From an uncultured Candidatus Melainabacteria bacterium (GTDB lineage: Bacteria > Cyanobacteriota > Vampirovibrionia > Gastranaerophilales > Gastranaerophilaceae), in assembly GCA_934754775.1 (NCBI GenBank), contig CAKVIM010000015.1:1-48168 (forward strand): a DNA stretch of 48,168 nt. Direction: 5' to 3'. The notes below the pieces were generated by a model. The model was not told the DNA's origin. It searched no databases and saw only the letters and a program-made list of their open reading frames with translations. The position numbers and the translations under genes were made by a program. The first letter of the stretch is position 1. Every line of letters begins with the position of its first letter. Positions 1 to 8,080 of the stretch are shown piece by piece.

Positions 1-940
1 TATTAATTGTATTTGATTTTTTATCCTCAATTAAATCCCATTTATTAATCGCAATTACCATACCTTTACCGGCTTCCGTAATAATAGATGCGATTTTTTT
101 ATCTTGATCAGAAATGCCATTAACAGCTTCAGTTGCATCAATAACCATTAAAGCCACATCGCACTCTCTAATTGAGCGAATAGCTCTATCGACTGCGAAT
201 TTTTCGACGCCGTAATCAACTTTTGATTTTTTACGAATTCCTGCTGTATCAATAATTACGAACTCTTGTTCATTATAAACAAACTTAGAATCAATACTGT
301 CACGAGTTGTACCTGATACGTCAGAAACAATAACACGTTTTTCACCCAATAAAGCGTTTACAATTGAGGATTTACCGGCGTTCGGACGTCCAACAATTGC
401 AATCCTAATCGTTTTATCTTCAACCTCTTCAACTTCTGTTGAGAAATCTTCAGTAATTTCTTCCAACAAATCTCCGACACCACCGGAACCGTGCAATGCA
501 GAAATTGCGATAGGTTCACCGATTGCCAATGAATAAAAGTCGCTCAACATAGTAATTTGGTTGTGTGAGTCAACCTTATTAACTGCCAAAAATACAGGTT
601 TGTTACTTTGTCTAAGGATATTAGCTATATCCGAATCAACAGGAGTAACACCTTCCATACCGTCAACGATAAAAATAATCTTATCAGCTTCTTCACAAGC
701 TATCTTTGCCTGATCATAAATTGAAAGCATTATTTCATCTTCATCCCCAGGAACAATACCACCTGTGTCTATAACAGTAAAAGGTTTATTCTGCCATTCA
801 ACATCAAAATATATTCTATCTCTTGTAACCCCAGGGCGGTCATCTACGATAGATTGTCTTTTTCCTACTAATCTGTTCACAAATGTGGATTTACCGACAT
901 TTGGACGTCCTACTATTGCAATAATTGGTTTTCTATTCAT
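1..940 (-). CDS. der: Ribosome-assembly GTPase Der (EngA), 3' end beyond window
   Basis: Der is a tandem-GTPase that binds the 50S subunit during late assembly. I translated the minus strand from the ATG at 940. The first G domain shows GRPNVGKST near residue 11, DTGGI and NKVD; the second shows GRPNAGKSS, DTAGI and NKWD. About 313 residues lie in the window. The family is usually about 440-490 residues, so the end of the second G domain and the C-terminal KH-like domain lie past the left edge. There is no clear ribosome-binding site before the ATG. It sits downstream of the coiled-coil gene on the same strand. Two GTPase domains in one chain are diagnostic of Der. Confidence 0.96.
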   Translation of the reverse strand, partial: MNRKPIIAIVGRPNVGKSTFVNRLVGKRQSIVDDRPGVTRDRIYFDVEWQNKPFTVIDTGGIVPGDEDEIMLSIYDQAKIACEEADKIIFIVDGMEGVTPVDSDIANILRQSNKPVFLAVNKVDSHNQITMLSDFYSLAIGEPIAISALHGSGGVGDLLEEITEDFSTEVEEVEDKTIRIAIVGRPNAGKSSIVNALLGEKRVIVSDVSGTTRDSIDSKFVYNEQEFVIIDTAGIRKKSKVDYGVEKFAVDRAIRSIRECDVALMVIDATEAVNGISDQDKKIASIITEAGKGMVIAINKWDLIEDKKSNTIN

Positions 941-987
941 AACAGTCCGAGTTTAACATAAACAAGAGAAAAAGTATAGGAAGTAAT

Positions 988-1650
988 TTACTTCAGACTT
1001 TTTGCAATCTGAGCTTGAATAGCATTCGCCTTAATAATATATTTCGAGAGCTGTTCATACTTATCCATAGCTTCACCATACGGCGTTGTAAGCGTCATAA
1101 GCTCATCCACATTTTTACTGATATTCTCAAGTTTGCTCAATGATTTTTTAATCTCCAAACTTGAAGAAAACTTTTTTGGCAAATGCGAAACTAAAGTGTC
1201 GCCAAGTTTTGCAAAGATATTCCTAACTCCGCCGACTTTTTCTTTAACCTTATTGGTAAATCCGCCGGAAATTTTAGCAGATAAGCTCGTGTCATTATAA
1301 ATTTCTATTAAGCCCGCCAAATCATCTTGGAGTTGTTTTTTTCTTTCATAAAGATTTTCCACCAAGCTAAAATCGTGAATATCCTTTGCAGCCTGAATTT
1401 GATTATCCAATTCTTTTAAATCGTCCTCAAGCTTTGAAATCTTGTACTCAAGCTTAAAAACCTCGTCCGTAACTTCTTTATAAGCATCCTCTCGCAAAAT
1501 ATTTGAATCCAAATCATTCAAGCGTCTTGTTGGCTCTGTCGTTTTTTGTTTCATAGCAATATTTTCCGGCTGCAAAAAGAAATTATTATCATCTTCCACA
1601 GCTTTTTGAAAAGGATTATCATTATTGTTTACGAAAATATCACCACTCAT
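988..1650 (-). CDS. Coiled-coil protein of unknown function
   Basis: I do not recognise a named family. The 220-residue product has no signal peptide or membrane segment. Its centre, roughly residues 50-115, is strongly heptad-like and charged and is predicted coiled coil; a second helical stretch rich in K, S and L covers about residues 165-220. The N-terminus is Asn/Asp-rich. The start is well fixed: a TATAAT box lies exactly 6 nt upstream of the ATG, with TTGAAG 17 bp further up, and there is no Shine-Dalgarno. The gene therefore has its own apparently leaderless promoter inside the end of the preceding TPR gene. It follows the csrA-fliW cluster, so a link to motility or surface functions is possible but only inferred. 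Confidence 0.8.
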   Translation of the reverse strand: MSGDIFVNNNDNPFQKAVEDDNNFFLQPENIAMKQKTTEPTRRLNDLDSNILREDAYKEVTDEVFKLEYKISKLEDDLKELDNQIQAAKDIHDFSLVENLYERKKQLQDDLAGLIEIYNDTSLSAKISGGFTNKVKEKVGGVRNIFAKLGDTLVSHLPKKFSSSLEIKKSLSKLENISKNVDELMTLTTPYGEAMDKYEQLSKYIIKANAIQAQIAKSLK

Positions 1651-1656
1651 AAGATG

Positions 1657-1685
1657 ATTATACTATTAAATCCAAGTTTCTTCAA
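1657..1685 (-). promoter_or_regulatory. Sigma-70-type promoter for the coiled-coil gene, leaderless geometry
   Basis: On the minus strand TTGAAG (1680-1685), a 17-bp spacer and a perfect TATAAT (1657-1662) are followed by 6 nt and the ATG at 1650. Transcription would begin at or within a base or two of the start codon. It overlaps the stop codon region of the upstream TPR gene. Confidence 0.65.
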
Positions 1686-2241
1686 TTTTTTCCTTCATAA
1701 TTAATGCCGGATAATAATCAGGAAGCAAATTTAAACATTCGTTTATATAGAAATAAGCTTGTTTGTAATCATGAACATCATAGTAATACCGTGTTAGCAT
1801 AAAATGCAATTCAGGATCGTGATAATTTACAAATTTTGATTTTTCCATATACATAAGAGAAGCCGAATAAAGCTTGTTAGCGTACATTGCACGAGCTGCG
1901 AATTTATAAGTTTCTTGATTAATTTTGACAAAATAATCTAATGCACCCAACAATTGCTCTGTATACTCAATCTTCTCATTTTTTATCAAAAAGTCTAAAT
2001 CGATTTCCAAAAAGTTTCTTATCAAAAAATAGGTCGGGTAAATTTCCATGTACCCGTTCAAGATTGAGACAAGAATCTTACCCCACTTAGCACGTGGAGA
2101 ATCCAAATTAGAAAATATAACATTTGCAGAAGCTAAATCATTGTTCAAAAGAGCCAGATAAGCATGCTCGACAGAATTTGGAGAAAATGTCGAACAATCT
2201 TTTCCAAAAAAGAATATTTTTTTAACACTATTGTTCTGCAT
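1666..2241 (-). CDS. TPR-like protein downstream of csrA
   Basis: The 191-residue protein has no signal peptide. Its second half (about residues 90-190) reads as helix-turn-helix pairs of tetratricopeptide type, with A/Y/L spacing around 'MYANKLYSASLMYMEKSKF' and a following repeat with 'YKQAYFYINECLNLLPDYYPAL'. The last of these is a good TPR consensus (Y-A-Y-N-P positions). The start codon lies 14 nt inside the end of csrA, which indicates translational coupling in one operon. Its partner is unknown; a scaffold or chaperone role for the csrA-fliW system is a guess from position only. Confidence 0.8.
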   Translation of the reverse strand: MQNNSVKKIFFFGKDCSTFSPNSVEHAYLALLNNDLASANVIFSNLDSPRAKWGKILVSILNGYMEIYPTYFLIRNFLEIDLDFLIKNEKIEYTEQLLGALDYFVKINQETYKFAARAMYANKLYSASLMYMEKSKFVNYHDPELHFMLTRYYYDVHDYKQAYFYINECLNLLPDYYPALIMKEKIEETWI

Positions 2242-2572
2242 TTTTGTTGTTTTTATTAATTCTTATAGATGAAGATTTGTTTTCTTCTACAACAACTTCA
2301 TCTTCAACCACCGGAGCAGCCTCAAACTTCTTGTTCAAAGAATTTTTATCTTTTAACATATCAGAAACAGAATCAAGGCTTGAAACATTTGTATTCTTAC
2401 CAATCAAGTTAGCCAATTTAATCTGCAGATAAATTTCTTCTCTGTAGATTTTCACGTCCTTATCCGCCTTGATGGCAACTTTGCATACGCCATTCTTAGC
2501 TTCGACAATAGTGATTTCAATATTGTCGTTTATCATTATTTTTTGACCGTTTTTTCTAGTAATTACGAGCAT
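2228..2572 (-). CDS. csrA: Translational regulator CsrA with C-terminal extension
   Basis: CsrA is a homodimeric RNA-binding protein that recognises GGA in hairpin loops near ribosome-binding sites. Residues 1-55 match the family: the start MLVITRKNGQ, the RNA-contact residues I4 (usually L), R6 and R44, and the YREEIY helix. The family is normally 60-75 residues, while this one is 114. Residues beyond about 60 form an acidic then basic, low-complexity tail not found in the standard protein. An AAGGA site lies 6 nt before the ATG. The gene follows fliW by 14 nt and overlaps the next gene, so fliW, csrA and the TPR gene look like one operon. FliW is the known protein antagonist of CsrA. Confidence 0.95.
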   Translation of the reverse strand: MLVITRKNGQKIMINDNIEITIVEAKNGVCKVAIKADKDVKIYREEIYLQIKLANLIGKNTNVSSLDSVSDMLKDKNSLNKKFEAAPVVEDEVVVEENKSSSIRINKNNKNAEQ

Positions 2573-2586
2573 TTCAATCCTTAAAA

Positions 2587-3018
2587 TTAAACATTCTTAA
2601 ACATAGGATAACTTATATCGTATCCTGAACCTGATAGAACAACCTGACCTGCTTTTTGGTTGTCAACATTAAATATCAATGGGGCTAAAAGGTTAATTGT
2701 TGTACCCTTTGGATCATCTTGCGGAATAGAAGTAATATTCATTACAAGAATACTTTCCACATTCTTGATATCAAGAGCGGCAACAACATTATCCGCAATA
2801 TCAATTGTATAATCATATTCAAGAGCGGAAACTGAAATAATAGGAAACGCTAAAGCAGGATCATCTACTGATTGCAACCATTTGAACAACGTATCCTTAT
2901 TCGGGTCAAGAATAATAAATCTTCTGCAATTATCAAACCCAATAATTGGTAGAACAAAATCGAATATACGATTTTCTTCAATCTCAATTTCACCAAATCT
3001 TACTGTATCAATTTTCAT
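2587..3018 (-). CDS. fliW: Flagellar assembly factor FliW, CsrA antagonist
   Basis: FliW binds CsrA and, in flagellated bacteria, flagellin, forming a partner switch that matches flagellin translation to its export. The 143-residue product has the normal family length and hallmark segments: an N-terminal 'FGEIEIEE' strand, 'FDFVLPIIGFDNCRRF', 'FKWLQSVDDPALAFPI', and the later 'NLLAPLIFN' block. It sits directly upstream of csrA, the usual FliW-CsrA arrangement. No flagellin gene is present in the window, so its partner here cannot be identified from this sequence. Confidence 0.95.
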   Translation of the reverse strand: MKIDTVRFGEIEIEENRIFDFVLPIIGFDNCRRFIILDPNKDTLFKWLQSVDDPALAFPIISVSALEYDYTIDIADNVVAALDIKNVESILVMNITSIPQDDPKGTTINLLAPLIFNVDNQKAGQVVLSGSGYDISYPMFKNV

Positions 3019-3030
3019 ACTGTATCTTTC

Positions 3031-3771
3031 TTAAAAACCTAGTTGATTAGTCAACAATGATTGTATCACTTGAGGGCTTAAGGAAGAATTCCCGTTTCCC
3101 ATTAGCATGTTTAACATAGCACTGTTTTCGTTAACATTTGTATTGCCGGTTAACAAAGACATATCTGCATTGTTTCCGAGAACGTTATTAAAACCTGCTT
3201 TTTGCAAAACTCTTAAAGCTGCTACGATTTCATCATTTGTAGGAACTTCGCTTGAAAAGTCTTTATAATCTTTAAACTTTTGAGGTGTGATGTCGTCTTT
3301 TCTGTTCATTTCACGCATCATATTTTCAATCTTTTGTTTTTCATATTCACTACGAGCCTCATCTGAAAAACCGCTTCCGTAACGACCTTGAATAAAAGCG
3401 TCCAAAGCAGAATCTTCTGATTGTTCATGGCATCTATCCGGAGTTTCTATACAAGTTTTGCCTTTTGTCGCATATCTGCCAAGCTGAGAGTTTGGAGATA
3501 ATGAAATAACTTTATCATAGTTAGAAATAGCTTCATCTTTCTTGCCGATTTGAGCTGACGTCATTGCTAAATAGTAATAAGCCATCGCATTAGACGGATC
3601 TTTTTTTACAATATTGCTTAGCGTCAAGTAGCATTGAGAATAGTTTCCGGCTTTATACATTCTAATAGCAGAAGCCAACGGAGAACCTGAATTAGTTCGA
3701 GCGGCAAATGCTAAATTGGAACCTGAAACTAATATTAAAGCTGCAAGCAATGTTAAGATGTACTTTTTCAT
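3031..3771 (-). CDS. Exported TPR protein upstream of fliW
   Basis: The 246-residue product begins with a Sec signal peptide (KKY, a hydrophobic run, then cleavage after about A23 in AFA-AR). Residues about 30-110 form two or three TPR units, including 'AMAYYYLAMTSAQIGKKDEA' followed by a second repeat ending in a proline. The C-terminal half is helical and Asn/Met-rich with no family I recognise. The ATG has a good AAGGA site 5 nt upstream. The gene is the first of the fliW-csrA group, 12 nt from fliW, so one transcript is likely. A periplasmic or outer-membrane-associated role fits the signal peptide; its function is unknown. Confidence 0.82.
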   Translation of the reverse strand: MKKYILTLLAALILVSGSNLAFAARTNSGSPLASAIRMYKAGNYSQCYLTLSNIVKKDPSNAMAYYYLAMTSAQIGKKDEAISNYDKVISLSPNSQLGRYATKGKTCIETPDRCHEQSEDSALDAFIQGRYGSGFSDEARSEYEKQKIENMMREMNRKDDITPQKFKDYKDFSSEVPTNDEIVAALRVLQKAGFNNVLGNNADMSLLTGNTNVNENSAMLNMLMGNGNSSLSPQVIQSLLTNQLGF

Positions 3772-3845
3772 AATATTCCTTCTTATTTAACCTATATTAA
3801 GAGTATATAACATATTTTTTCGGTTGATATACTCCAGATAATTGA

Positions 3846-3874
3846 ATTATACTATATCTTTATAATGATAACAA
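3846..3874 (-). promoter_or_regulatory. Promoter of the TPR-fliW-csrA operon
   Basis: On the minus strand TTGTTA (3869-3874), 17 bp, then a perfect TATAAT (3846-3851). This predicts a leader of about 68 nt before the ATG at 3771. A second possible pair, TTGACT (3881-3886), 16 bp, TATAAA (3859-3864), overlaps it. Both lie between the repeat island and the operon. Confidence 0.5.
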
Positions 3875-3900
3875 GGTTTGAGTCAAAAATTATTGGAGTT

Positions 3901-4111
3901 TCCCTTGCGGGTTAACACCTCACCCTAACCCTCTGTCTTGACCGGCTCACGTTAAACGAGCACGCTCACGCTTCAGCTCTCTGTTCGCCGGTCGCTCCTG
4001 TTAGGCGAGGGAACGTGCTAAAGTCGCTCTTTATTTATTTTATAAATTTTTAAGTTCACAAGTCTTGGTCATTCCCTCTCCTAACAGGAGAGGGTTAGGG
4101 TGAGGTGTTAA
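3901..4111. repeat. BIME-like repeat element, copy 1 (with insertion)
   Basis: The left end (3912-3934) reads TTAACACCTCACCCTAACCC followed by TCT, and the right end (4088-4110) is its near-exact inverse. Just inside the right end is a perfect hairpin, CCCTCTCCT-AAC-AGGAGAGGG (4074-4094). The left hairpin is interrupted by about 60 bp (3935-3994) that itself has ACCGG...CCGGT ends. The core shares GTGCTAAAG and GTCTTGGT with copy 3. The element ends 7 nt from the stop of the DUF559 gene. Together with the two copies on the other side it brackets that gene. This island fills the 347-base gap 3772-4118. Confidence 0.85.
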
Positions 4112-4118
4112 TCCACTC

Positions 4119-4466
4119 TTATTTCAATTTATCAACCTCTGTAGATAAAAATTCATACACACCACCAATATTCAAATTGATATCATTATTCCAGAACCTT
4201 ATAACTTTAAACCCTTTACTCTCTAAAAACTCTGTTCTTAACTTGTCAGCTTCAATATTATCCGGTTCATTATGTTGACCACCGTCAAGCTCAATTATTA
4301 ACTGTTTTTCTTCACACAAAAAATCTACAACATATTCACCAATTGGAGCTTGACGTTTAAATTTTAATCCTTTAAATTGTCTGTTTCTTAGCAGTTGCCA
4401 CAGAATGCGTTCTTGTTTTGTTGAATTCTGGCGTAATTTTCTTGCTATATGATATTTTCTATCCAT
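4119..4466 (-). CDS. DUF559 family endonuclease-like protein (Vsr-like fold)
   Basis: This is a 115-residue DUF559 (PF04480) protein, a family placed in the restriction-endonuclease-like fold next to the Vsr mismatch nuclease. Visible motifs are the helix with TKQERILWQLLRN, then KFKRQAPIGEYVVDFLC with the conserved acidic residue, then the core IIELDGGQH and the final strand GFKVIRFWNNDI. Length is normal and the frame is intact. No ribosome-binding site is obvious; a TATAAA lies 16 nt before the ATG. The gene is tightly enclosed by REP-like inverted repeats, unlike every other gene here. The substrate is unknown; a role in moving or maintaining the repeats is possible but unproved. Confidence 0.9.
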   Translation of the reverse strand: MDRKYHIARKLRQNSTKQERILWQLLRNRQFKGLKFKRQAPIGEYVVDFLCEEKQLIIELDGGQHNEPDNIEADKLRTEFLESKGFKVIRFWNNDINLNIGGVYEFLSTEVDKLK

Positions 4467-4530
4467 TATTGAAGTCTAACATTTTATATTGAAAAGTGCA
4501 ATTGTGTTGTATTTGCGAAGTTATGAGTTT

Positions 4531-4650
4531 TCCCTTGCGGGATAACACCTCACCCTAACCCTCTCTAATAAACACCAACCTCGTCAAAAGGAGAGGTCGC
4601 AGTCGTTCGTGAGCTTTGCGAACGTTACGAATGCGGGTGAGGTTCTATCG
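4531..4650. repeat. BIME-like repeat element, copy 2 (degraded)
   Basis: The left end repeats copy 1: CCCTTGCGGG then ATAACACCTCACCCTAACCC and TCTC. The inner part is diverged: GGAGAGG, then a CGTTCG...GCGAACG hairpin (about 4604-4624). The right end is reduced to GCGGGTGAGG (4633-4642). It lies on the 5' side of the DUF559 gene, in inverted orientation to the right end of copy 1. Confidence 0.75.
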
Positions 4651-4655
4651 AAATG

Positions 4656-4807
4656 CTCCCTTACGGGATAACACCTCACCCTAACCCTCTCCTCTTAGGA
4701 GAGGGAATGTGCTAAAGATGTTCTTTTAAAATTAATTTTTAACTTTTATAAGCGAGTCTTGGTTATCCCCTCTCCTTACAGGAGAGGGCTAGGGTGAGGT
4801 GTTAATT
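4656..4807. repeat. BIME-like repeat element, copy 3 (best preserved)
   Basis: This copy shows the full plan. It has CCCTTACGGG, then AACACCTCACCCTAA, a perfect 9-bp hairpin CCCTCTCCT-CTT-AGGAGAGGG (4685-4705), an AT-rich core of about 60 bp, a second perfect hairpin CCCTCTCCT-TAC-AGGAGAGGG (4768-4788), and the inverted end CTAGGGTGAGGTGTTA. Two hairpins facing each other with inverted flanks is the layout of a BIME made of two REP sequences. A stray right-end fragment (GGTGAGGTGTTA) follows at 4821-4832. With copy 2 and the terminator it fills the gap 4467-4885. Confidence 0.85.
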
Positions 4808-4843
4808 AATACAGATAAAAGGTGAGGTGTTAGACTTTCATAC

Positions 4844-4875
4844 AAAAAAAGTATTCGGGGCTTCGCCCCGAATAC
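4844..4875 (-). terminator. Intrinsic terminator of the EF-hand/LysM gene
   Basis: A perfect 10-bp GC-rich stem, GTATTCGGGG with its complement and a 5-nt loop (4851-4875), is followed on the minus strand by seven T (4844-4850). It lies 11 bp after the stop codon of the large gene. Confidence 0.9.
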
Positions 4876-4885
4876 TACAAGATAT

Positions 4886-7800
4886 CTACCAATTGTTTTC
4901 TTTATTTACAACCATATTTGCCAAAGCTGTTATCAAAGCATCTAATTGTTTACCTTCATCTTCGCTATATCCAGCTGTAGTCGATTTATGTTTATTTACA
5001 AAAGCTGCGAGTTGTTTGAACTCATTTGTATTGTCCAAAGAAAGTGCTTTAGCTTTTGTCATCAAATTCCTTGGAATTACGTTACAAACATTTTGCGACA
5101 TGGTCCTTGATTCGTTTGCAATATACTGCATTACGCCTTCTTCCGGAGATTTGTCATTAAAGGCAATTACCATAGATGCTACATTATCAGGTGTTACGAA
5201 GTTTTTATACTCGCCTTCGCTTTTTAGCATCTTAGGAGTATCACCCCATCCGGCACTTCGTAATTGAATGTATAAATTAACACCTTTATCGTACCCATCA
5301 CCAGAATATTTTCTTAAAGCAATAGTATTGCCTTCTTTGTAATTACCGCTTGTATCATATACAGCGTTGCCAATTTTATACTTATCAGCCGGTGTACTTG
5401 AATATGCATCTTTTGATGCAGGTGTTATCAGACCTTTTTGCACTGCTAAATCTAGGAATTTCTTACGGTCTTTTGAGCTAATCCTTCCATCAAATACTTT
5501 TTCAAATACAGCTTGTTTTGTAGCGTCGTCCCATCCTTTCTGTGGAGCAAGTTCCCACAAAATTTGATATGGAATAGCATCCCTATTTTCTATTGCACAA
5601 ACTTTTTGAATAAAGGCTTTGTCACCTGCGTTCGCTTTTACCAAAGCTGCAAGCTTATCTGCCACTGCTTTTGGATTCTTTGAAGCCAAGTTAGTCAATT
5701 CGTCTATATCAGCTTTACCCAATGAGCCTACAAGAACTTTGACATTTGCTTCTGAAATTGTACTTTTGTCATCCACATATTGTAACAATTTCTTTTTGAT
5801 ATCCGCATCATTAGGGAATTTTTCTAAGATTTTATCAAATGGAATATTATAATTCTTGGCTTCAGTCATTTTATTTTCTATAAAATCTAAGACTTCTTCT
5901 TTTGTTTTCATACCGTCAACAATTCTAGCATAACCTGAACCGATATTAACGTATTCTTCAATAGCTTGTGTAAATTGACCATGACCCATATCTTCCAGTT
6001 TTATAGTATCAATCAAAGCCTGTTCCATTTTTGAAGCGATATCTTCATCTGAGATTGCATTTAATAAATAACACAATCTAGACATTTCTTCATAGGTTGG
6101 ACGTCTGCTTGGCTCAAACTTGTATTCTACAACATCTTGACCTTTATCATCTTTAGTTTTTGTTTTCTTAAAGAATGTTTCCGCAAGTTCTATTCTAGCT
6201 GCATCACGCTTATCTTCGGGCAATTTGTCAATCCAGATTCTAGCAGCATAAAGATAATAAGCATCATCTAACTTGCCCTTGCCCTTTGTATAAATAGATT
6301 TTATACGTGCATTCATAGTATTAACAATATCGTCAGACCATTCAACATCATCATCCGTACTTAGTTGATCTAAAACATACATACCATTTGCATTAATTAC
6401 AGTTTTAATGTCTTCATCTTTTGCATGCAACTCTTTTGCAGAACCAAGTAAACACCTTGCAAGTTCAACATCTTTTGTTTTTGCATATTCTTTAAATAAT
6501 GCAGCTTTCTTGTCATCCGTATCGGCAGCTTTAAGTTTATTTACAAATTCGTCTAACAGTTCTTCATCACTTGCCCAATACACTTTATTATCAACATAAG
6601 CTGCATAATATATACCGCCATCATCTCCATAGTTCATATATTTTTCATTTATGTCATTTTCTGCATCAGCTTCTATTTTAAATCCTTTTGTATGGCAACG
6701 TTCTTGCAAAGCTTCTTTGAGTTTGATTTCTTCAGGAGTCAGCATCTCACCGGCTTTTTCTTTATCACGAATTTCTTTAAACAAGCCGGCTAAATACTCA
6801 TTAGAGGTTCTATCGTTTTCTAATAAAGAGATATCAGCAGTTTTGTTTCCGTCGTCATCTTCTGTTATCGGCATTATTGCACTAACAACATCAGCGTTTC
6901 TTGTAAGCAGCAATTCTTGTACTAATTCTTTGCAACCGTCGGAATCCTTATCCACAATACCTTCTTCACGTAGTTTATCCGCAACATTCTTAATAACCTG
7001 AACATTACCATTAGTTAAGGTTATCAGCTCTTTTAAGGCCGCCAAATTTCCAGCCATACGTGTTGCTTTAGCTTCTTCTGTTTCACCTTCCGGTGCTGTT
7101 TTAATTTTATCTCTAGCTGCCACACATTTTGACTTTAGCTCATTTAATTCTGCGATAGAAGGTGCATAGAGTTTTACACCGCTTAACAGACCACTATTGT
7201 TATTGTATAGTGATTGGAACATTACTTTATCACCTTGCTGATATTTCATGATAGCACCACCAGCTTGATATTTAGGGTCTTTAAAGTACTTAAGTTCATT
7301 ACCATCTTTATCCACAGGCTTACCTTTACCCATATTCAATCCGTTTTCTGAAACAGTAATTGTTGATTCAAATCCGGCAGTAAAAGAACCTTCATTCTTA
7401 TCATTGTCAACTTCAGTATTTCCACGACTTTTAATTGGACCATAACTTGTCCAATCATCTCCATCAGCCTCATCATCACCTTCAAAAGCAGCTGCAGAAT
7501 CATTATCTCTTGCTTTAACTTCTTCAATCGCTTCATCAGTTAATTTAACAATAAGTTCTGTTCCGACAGGGATATTATTAACATCACTCAAATCATTAAG
7601 ATTCGCAATCTGAGCAATACGATTATTAATCGCACGAAAATCATCTGTCGGCAGACCTTCAGCCTCTAATTGATTTTTTGCAATTTCGTAAAGAGTATCC
7701 CCTCTCTTAATCGTATATTTGTCGTCTTCTTTATAACGACTTTTCAATTTTTCAGTATCATAACTACCTTTTAAATTTTGAATAGCTTGGTTATATGCAA

Positions 7801-8032
7801 CCTTTGGAGTTTTGCCGTCAGCTGCCACATCTATTTCATAATCATTATCCTCTAGGCTTGTTTTAAGCTTTTCTAATTCTGTAGCATCTAATTTTCCATC
7901 ATTATTAACGTCGACATTCGCAAATATCGTATTATCAGGATTTCCAAGTTTTTTCTTGATTTCTTCCAACTTTTCGCCTACTTTAATGCTAATTTTTTGT
8001 CCATTTAGATTCACATTAAACATTCCTGACAT
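4886..8032 (-). CDS. Large EF-hand and LysM protein under sigma-28 control
   Basis: The start is the ATG at 8032, with AAAGGAG 8 nt upstream; an in-frame TTG further up lies inside that site. The product is 1048 residues. Residues 41-52 are a textbook calcium-binding EF-hand loop (D41, N43, D45, G46, L48, E52). Residues about 106-164 are a LysM domain (YTIKRGDTLYEIAKNQLEAE through IPVGTELIVKL), a fold that binds peptidoglycan-type glycans. The remaining 880 residues are mostly charged, helical sequence with no recognised family. There is no Sec signal peptide or membrane segment, so if it reaches the envelope it needs another route. A near-consensus sigma-28 promoter lies upstream and a strong terminator follows: it is a single-gene unit. 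Function unknown. Confidence 0.85.
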   Translation of the reverse strand: MSGMFNVNLNGQKISIKVGEKLEEIKKKLGNPDNTIFANVDVNNDGKLDATELEKLKTSLEDNDYEIDVAADGKTPKVAYNQAIQNLKGSYDTEKLKSRYKEDDKYTIKRGDTLYEIAKNQLEAEGLPTDDFRAINNRIAQIANLNDLSDVNNIPVGTELIVKLTDEAIEEVKARDNDSAAAFEGDDEADGDDWTSYGPIKSRGNTEVDNDKNEGSFTAGFESTITVSENGLNMGKGKPVDKDGNELKYFKDPKYQAGGAIMKYQQGDKVMFQSLYNNNSGLLSGVKLYAPSIAELNELKSKCVAARDKIKTAPEGETEEAKATRMAGNLAALKELITLTNGNVQVIKNVADKLREEGIVDKDSDGCKELVQELLLTRNADVVSAIMPITEDDDGNKTADISLLENDRTSNEYLAGLFKEIRDKEKAGEMLTPEEIKLKEALQERCHTKGFKIEADAENDINEKYMNYGDDGGIYYAAYVDNKVYWASDEELLDEFVNKLKAADTDDKKAALFKEYAKTKDVELARCLLGSAKELHAKDEDIKTVINANGMYVLDQLSTDDDVEWSDDIVNTMNARIKSIYTKGKGKLDDAYYLYAARIWIDKLPEDKRDAARIELAETFFKKTKTKDDKGQDVVEYKFEPSRRPTYEEMSRLCYLLNAISDEDIASKMEQALIDTIKLEDMGHGQFTQAIEEYVNIGSGYARIVDGMKTKEEVLDFIENKMTEAKNYNIPFDKILEKFPNDADIKKKLLQYVDDKSTISEANVKVLVGSLGKADIDELTNLASKNPKAVADKLAALVKANAGDKAFIQKVCAIENRDAIPYQILWELAPQKGWDDATKQAVFEKVFDGRISSKDRKKFLDLAVQKGLITPASKDAYSSTPADKYKIGNAVYDTSGNYKEGNTIALRKYSGDGYDKGVNLYIQLRSAGWGDTPKMLKSEGEYKNFVTPDNVASMVIAFNDKSPEEGVMQYIANESRTMSQNVCNVIPRNLMTKAKALSLDNTNEFKQLAAFVNKHKSTTAGYSEDEGKQLDALITALANMVVNKENNW

Positions 8033-8080
8033 GAGATAATCTCCTTTCAAACTTTTTACATCTAACGCTTGTTAATTAGT

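Noticed and set aside
3901..4807. CRISPR array in the repeat island
   Set aside because: Repeats are inverted, irregularly spaced and of unequal length, and no cas genes are present; the structure fits REP/BIME elements.
4827..5267. Plus-strand reading frame antisense to the end of the EF-hand/LysM gene
   Set aside because: It begins in the repeat island, crosses the terminator hairpin and mirrors the codon structure of the real gene on the other strand.
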